A stretch of 6,572 bases of DNA. Source: an uncultured Actinoplanes sp. Lineage in GTDB: Bacteria; Actinomycetota; Actinomycetes; Mycobacteriales; Micromonosporaceae. Positions 4,122 through 6,572 of this stretch are shown here, one piece after another. Every line of letters starts with the position of its first letter. Within the stretch, counting starts at the first letter, position 1. The notes beneath the pieces were generated by a model. It was not told the DNA's origin, did not search any database, and was given only the letters and a program-made list of their open reading frames with translations. The DNA lies in contig CAKUMG010000332.1 of the NCBI GenBank assembly GCA_934667465.1, positions 1 through 6,572 on the forward strand, given 5' to 3'. The translations under genes were made by a program, and so were the position numbers.

Positions 4122-6479
4122 TCAGGCGGGATCGATGGTCACGGGAGTGTGCAGCACCCGGTCGGGCCCGACGACCCGCCGCTCGCCGACGATGTCGACG
4201 GTGGCCGTGCACGGCAGGTCGCTCACCGACGGGCCGACGAAGATCTCGAGCGCGCCCGGGTCGACCACGCGCCGCAGGTCGCGGCCCACGAACGCGGTCC
4301 GGTCGGCGTGCAGCGTGAAGGTCACCCGTGCCGCCTCGCCCGCCGCCAGCGGCACCCGGGCGAAGCCGGCGAGCTGCCGCAGCGGCCGGGTCACCTCGGC
4401 GTGCACATCGTGCAGGTAGAGCTGCACGATCTCCTCGCCGTCGCGCGGGCCGTCGTTGGTGACCCGCACCGACACCGACACCGAGCCGTCGGCCGGCAGC
4501 GTCGACGCGCTGACGGCCAGGTCGCCGTACGAGAAGGTGGTGTAGGAAAGCCCGTGCCCGAAGCCGTGGAGCGGTGACGGGTCGAGGTTGCTGACGCCCT
4601 CGCTGAACGCGCCGAGCGGGGGCTGCAGGTAGGTGCCGGGGCCGCCGCCGGCCAGGCGCGGGATCTGGACGGGCAGCTTGCCGCTGGGGTTGATCCGGCC
4701 GCTGAGCACGCCGGCCAGGGCCGCGCCGCCCTCCTCCCCCGGCATGAAGGACTGCAGGGTCGCGGCGGCGGAGGTGAAGGCGCCGAGCGCGTACGGCCGG
4801 CCGGAGACCACGACGAGGACGACGGGCGTGCCCGTCGCGAGCAGGGCCTCGACGAGCTCCGCCTGGACGCCGGGCAGGGTCAGGTCGGGCACGTCACAGC
4901 CCTCCCCCGACGTGCCGCGCCCGAACAGGCCGGCCCGGTCGCCGACGACGGCGATGCACAGGTCGGCGTCGCGGGCGGCGGCGACGGCGGCCGCGATGCC
5001 GTCGCGGTCCTCGTCGCGGATCGGGCAGCCGGCGTCGTACGTGATCCGGTCGTCCGGGAACTCGGCGCGCAGGGCGGTCAGGAACGAGTCGGCCTCGACC
5101 CCGATCCCGTATTCGGGGTAGTCGCCGAGGACGTGGTTCGGGTAGGAGTAGCAGCCCATGAACGCCTGCGCGTCGTCGGCGCAGGGGCCGGCGACGGCGA
5201 TCCGGCGCGGCGGGGCGCCGGGGGTCAGCGGGAGCACGCCGGCCGGGTTGTCGAGCAGCACGATCGAGCGTTCGGCCAGCTCGCGGGCCAGTTCGCGGTG
5301 CGCCGGGCTGTCCAGGTCGATGCCCGCGCCCGCGGCGACCGAGCCCTCCGGCGTCCAGTCCGGGTCGAGCAGGCCCAGCTCCGCCTTCTGGATCAGGACG
5401 CGGCGGGCGGCGCGGTCGACGAGGTGCTCGGGGACGCGGCCGGCGCGGACCAGCTCGATCAGGCCGGGACCGTAGCCGGCGGTGTGCGGCAGTTCCACGT
5501 CGATGCCCGCGGTCAGGGCCTGCGCGCCCGCCTCGGCGAGGCCGTCGGCGACGCGGTGCATGGTCGACAGGAACGGGATGGACCAGTAGTCGGAGACCAC
5601 CGTGCCCTCGAAGCCCCATTCGTCGCGCAGCACGCCGGTCAGCAGCGCCGGGTCGGCGCCGACCGGGATGCCGTCGATCTCGGAGTAGGAGTTCATGACC
5701 GAGCGGGCGCCGCCGGACCGGACGGCCGCCTCGAAGGACGGCAGGATGACCTCGCGCAGCTCGCGGGGGCCCATGGCGACCGGCGCGTGGTTGCGGGCGC
5801 CGCGCGACGCCGAGTAGCCGGCGAAGTGCTTGCAGGTCGCCACGACGTCCCGGCTCTCCAGACCGCGCACGTACGCGACGCCGAGCTCGGCGACGAGGAA
5901 GGGGTCCTCGCCGAGCGTCTCCTCGACCCGGCCCCAGCGGTAGTCGCGGACCACGTCGAGCACCGGCGAGAGCCCCTGGTGCACGCCGACGGCCCGCATG
6001 TCCGCCGCGATCGCCGCCGCCATCGCCTCGACGCGCGCCGGGTCGAACGTGGCGGCCCAGGCCAGCGACGCCGGGAAGACGGTGGCGCCCAGGGTCGTGA
6101 AGCCGGTGAGGCACTCCTCGTGCACGATCGCGGGGATGCCGAACCGGGAGGCGGCCACGACGGCGCGCTGCAGCTCGACGACCCGGGCGCGGCCCTGCTC
6201 GGCGGTGACCGGGCGGGTGCCGAGCGGGCGGGTGAGGTGCCCGATGCCGTGCTCGACCGCGTCCTCGAGGGGCCGGTTCCCGGCGCTGAACGCCTCCTGC
6301 ATGGGGGCGACCTCGCCGGTGGACGTCGCACCGAAGCCGGGCCAGACGCTGCCGAGCTGGGCGACCTTCTCCTCGAGGGTCAGCGCCGCGAGCAGGGCGT
6401 CCGCCCGCTCGGCCGCGGTGCGCGAGGGGTCGGCCCAGAGGGCGACCGGGTGCTCCACCCCCGGATGAACAACTGTCAT
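4122..6479 (-). CDS. Glycoside hydrolase family 3, cytoplasmic beta-glucosidase / beta-xylosidase
   Basis: This 785-residue enzyme cleaves terminal beta-linked sugars from oligosaccharides with retention of configuration. The start is ATG 6479 (MTVVHPGVEH), with GGGAG 4 nt upstream; the frame runs further up but lacks a better site. The (beta/alpha)8 domain covers about 30-375 and holds HEECLTGFTTLGATVFP (120-136), GEDPF (190-194), KHFAGYS (217-223) and the nucleophile Asp297 in VVSDYWS. The alpha/beta sandwich, about 400-640, holds the acid/base Glu526 in GTSGEGCDVPDLTLPGVQ (522-539). A fibronectin-III-like domain occupies about 645-765. There is no PA14 insert and no signal peptide, so it probably acts in the cytoplasm on sugars brought in by a transporter not seen here. 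The sequence resembles the Streptomyces intracellular group that includes xylosidases; glucose versus xylose specificity cannot be decided. All key residues are present. Confidence 0.93.
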   Translation of the reverse strand: MTVVHPGVEHPVALWADPSRTAAERADALLAALTLEEKVAQLGSVWPGFGATSTGEVAPMQEAFSAGNRPLEDAVEHGIGHLTRPLGTRPVTAEQGRARVVELQRAVVAASRFGIPAIVHEECLTGFTTLGATVFPASLAWAATFDPARVEAMAAAIAADMRAVGVHQGLSPVLDVVRDYRWGRVEETLGEDPFLVAELGVAYVRGLESRDVVATCKHFAGYSASRGARNHAPVAMGPRELREVILPSFEAAVRSGGARSVMNSYSEIDGIPVGADPALLTGVLRDEWGFEGTVVSDYWSIPFLSTMHRVADGLAEAGAQALTAGIDVELPHTAGYGPGLIELVRAGRVPEHLVDRAARRVLIQKAELGLLDPDWTPEGSVAAGAGIDLDSPAHRELARELAERSIVLLDNPAGVLPLTPGAPPRRIAVAGPCADDAQAFMGCYSYPNHVLGDYPEYGIGVEADSFLTALRAEFPDDRITYDAGCPIRDEDRDGIAAAVAAARDADLCIAVVGDRAGLFGRGTSGEGCDVPDLTLPGVQAELVEALLATGTPVVLVVVSGRPYALGAFTSAAATLQSFMPGEEGGAALAGVLSGRINPSGKLPVQIPRLAGGGPGTYLQPPLGAFSEGVSNLDPSPLHGFGHGLSYTTFSYGDLAVSASTLPADGSVSVSVRVTNDGPRDGEEIVQLYLHDVHAEVTRPLRQLAGFARVPLAAGEAARVTFTLHADRTAFVGRDLRRVVDPGALEIFVGPSVSDLPCTATVDIVGERRVVGPDRVLHTPVTIDPA

Positions 6480-6489
6480 GGCGCTCCCA
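6476..6489 (-). promoter_or_regulatory. CebR-like operator half-site overlapping the GH3 start
   Basis: On the minus strand the 14-mer TGGGAGCGCCATGA shares TGGGAGCGC and the last A with TGGGAGCGCTCCCA, the known box of the LacI-family cellobiose regulator CebR in Streptomyces (10 of 14 positions). The mismatching half holds the ATG start, and the matching half holds the ribosome-binding site. This could be a true degenerate operator or simply a GGGAG ribosome site that mimics one. Confidence 0.35.
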
Positions 6490-6496
6490 CCGAAAA

Positions 6497-6515
6497 TTCC
6501 GGACTTGTTCCGGAC
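6497..6515. repeat. 8-bp direct repeat in the GH3 leader
   Basis: TTCCGGAC occurs at 6497-6504 and 6508-6515, separated by TTG, an 11-bp period close to one helical turn. Each copy contains the palindrome TCCGGA. The pair sits between the candidate transcription start and the ribosome site of the GH3 gene, a position suited to a repressor binding on one DNA face. Confidence 0.5.
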
Positions 6516-6524
6516 GGTAGTGGC

Positions 6525-6553
6525 AGTCTCTCCCAAGGCCAGGTCGCACGCAA
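6525..6553 (-). promoter_or_regulatory. Candidate sigma-70-type promoter of the GH3 gene
   Basis: On the minus strand TTGCGT (6553-6548) and GAGACT (6530-6525) are separated by 17 bp. They match TTGACA at three positions and the common actinobacterial TAGACT at five. Transcription would begin near 6518 and give a leader of about 39 nt that contains the TTCCGGAC repeats and the GGGAG site. An imperfect dyad TGGGAG-AGA-CTGCCA covers the -10 box. Confidence 0.4.
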
Positions 6554-6572
6554 TACGCGAACGGCGCCGATG

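Noticed and set aside
4037..4318. Open frame after the His-rich stop (in the same frame)
   Set aside because: It runs antisense into the GH3 gene, crosses the terminator and has no ribosome site. It is a chance open frame.
6480..6536. Longer GH3 start at 6536 (adding 19 residues, MGETATTVRNK...)
   Set aside because: It lies within the candidate promoter and repeat region, and the added residues are not hydrophobic. ATG 6479 has a GGGAG site directly before it.
4894..6549. 551-residue minus-strand open frame overlapping the GH3 gene
   Set aside because: It is very rich in Arg, Gly and Pro and lies one frame off the GH3 gene, whose motifs and catalytic residues are all present. It is an off-frame shadow.

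Overview
The window is about 70% GC or more, with codons that mostly end in G or C. It has GTG starts, MFS and GH3 proteins of actinobacterial type, and a small Gly/His/Tyr-rich protein. This points to a high-GC filamentous actinomycete, possibly of the Micromonosporaceae (Actinoplanes-like). That placement is inferred from composition and protein style, not from a database match. I see no rRNA, tRNA, CRISPR array, insertion sequence or transposase.

Layout, left to right. (1) At 3-845 (+) lies the 3' part of a membrane protein with about four transmembrane helices and a C-terminal, probably extracytoplasmic domain. Its true start lies off the left edge. A strong hairpin follows (847-886). (2) At 1155-2153 (-) is a Fic-family AMPylase (adenylyltransferase) with an intact catalytic motif and an N-terminal inhibitory motif. 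Its reading frame breaks near the end: the winged-helix tail continues in another frame down to 1021. This looks like loss of one C. (3) At 2248-3501 (-) is a 417-residue MFS efflux-type transporter, upstream of fic on the same strand with a 94-bp gap. (4) A 157-bp divergent intergenic region (3502-3658) holds a perfect 8-bp inverted repeat. (5) At 3659-4006 (+) is a 115-residue protein with 17 histidines and four tandem copies of an aromatic-His-Gly-His-Tyr repeat. The last 15 bp of its gene are duplicated just after the stop. (6) A bidirectional terminator (4071-4106) separates it from (7) a 785-residue cytoplasmic GH3 beta-glycosidase at 4122-6479 (-). The upstream region of that gene carries a candidate promoter, an 8-bp direct repeat and a half-site resembling the operator of LacI-family cellobiose/sugar regulators.

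The genes do not form one obvious pathway. The GH3 enzyme fits intracellular cleavage of imported oligosaccharides under sugar control. The MFS pump and Fic enzyme could share a transcript, but a promoter-like motif directly before fic suggests it can be expressed alone. The two points most worth a second look are the frameshifted regulatory tail of the Fic protein and the repeat-rich His/Tyr/Arg/Gly protein. I find no convincing multi-gene novel system here.
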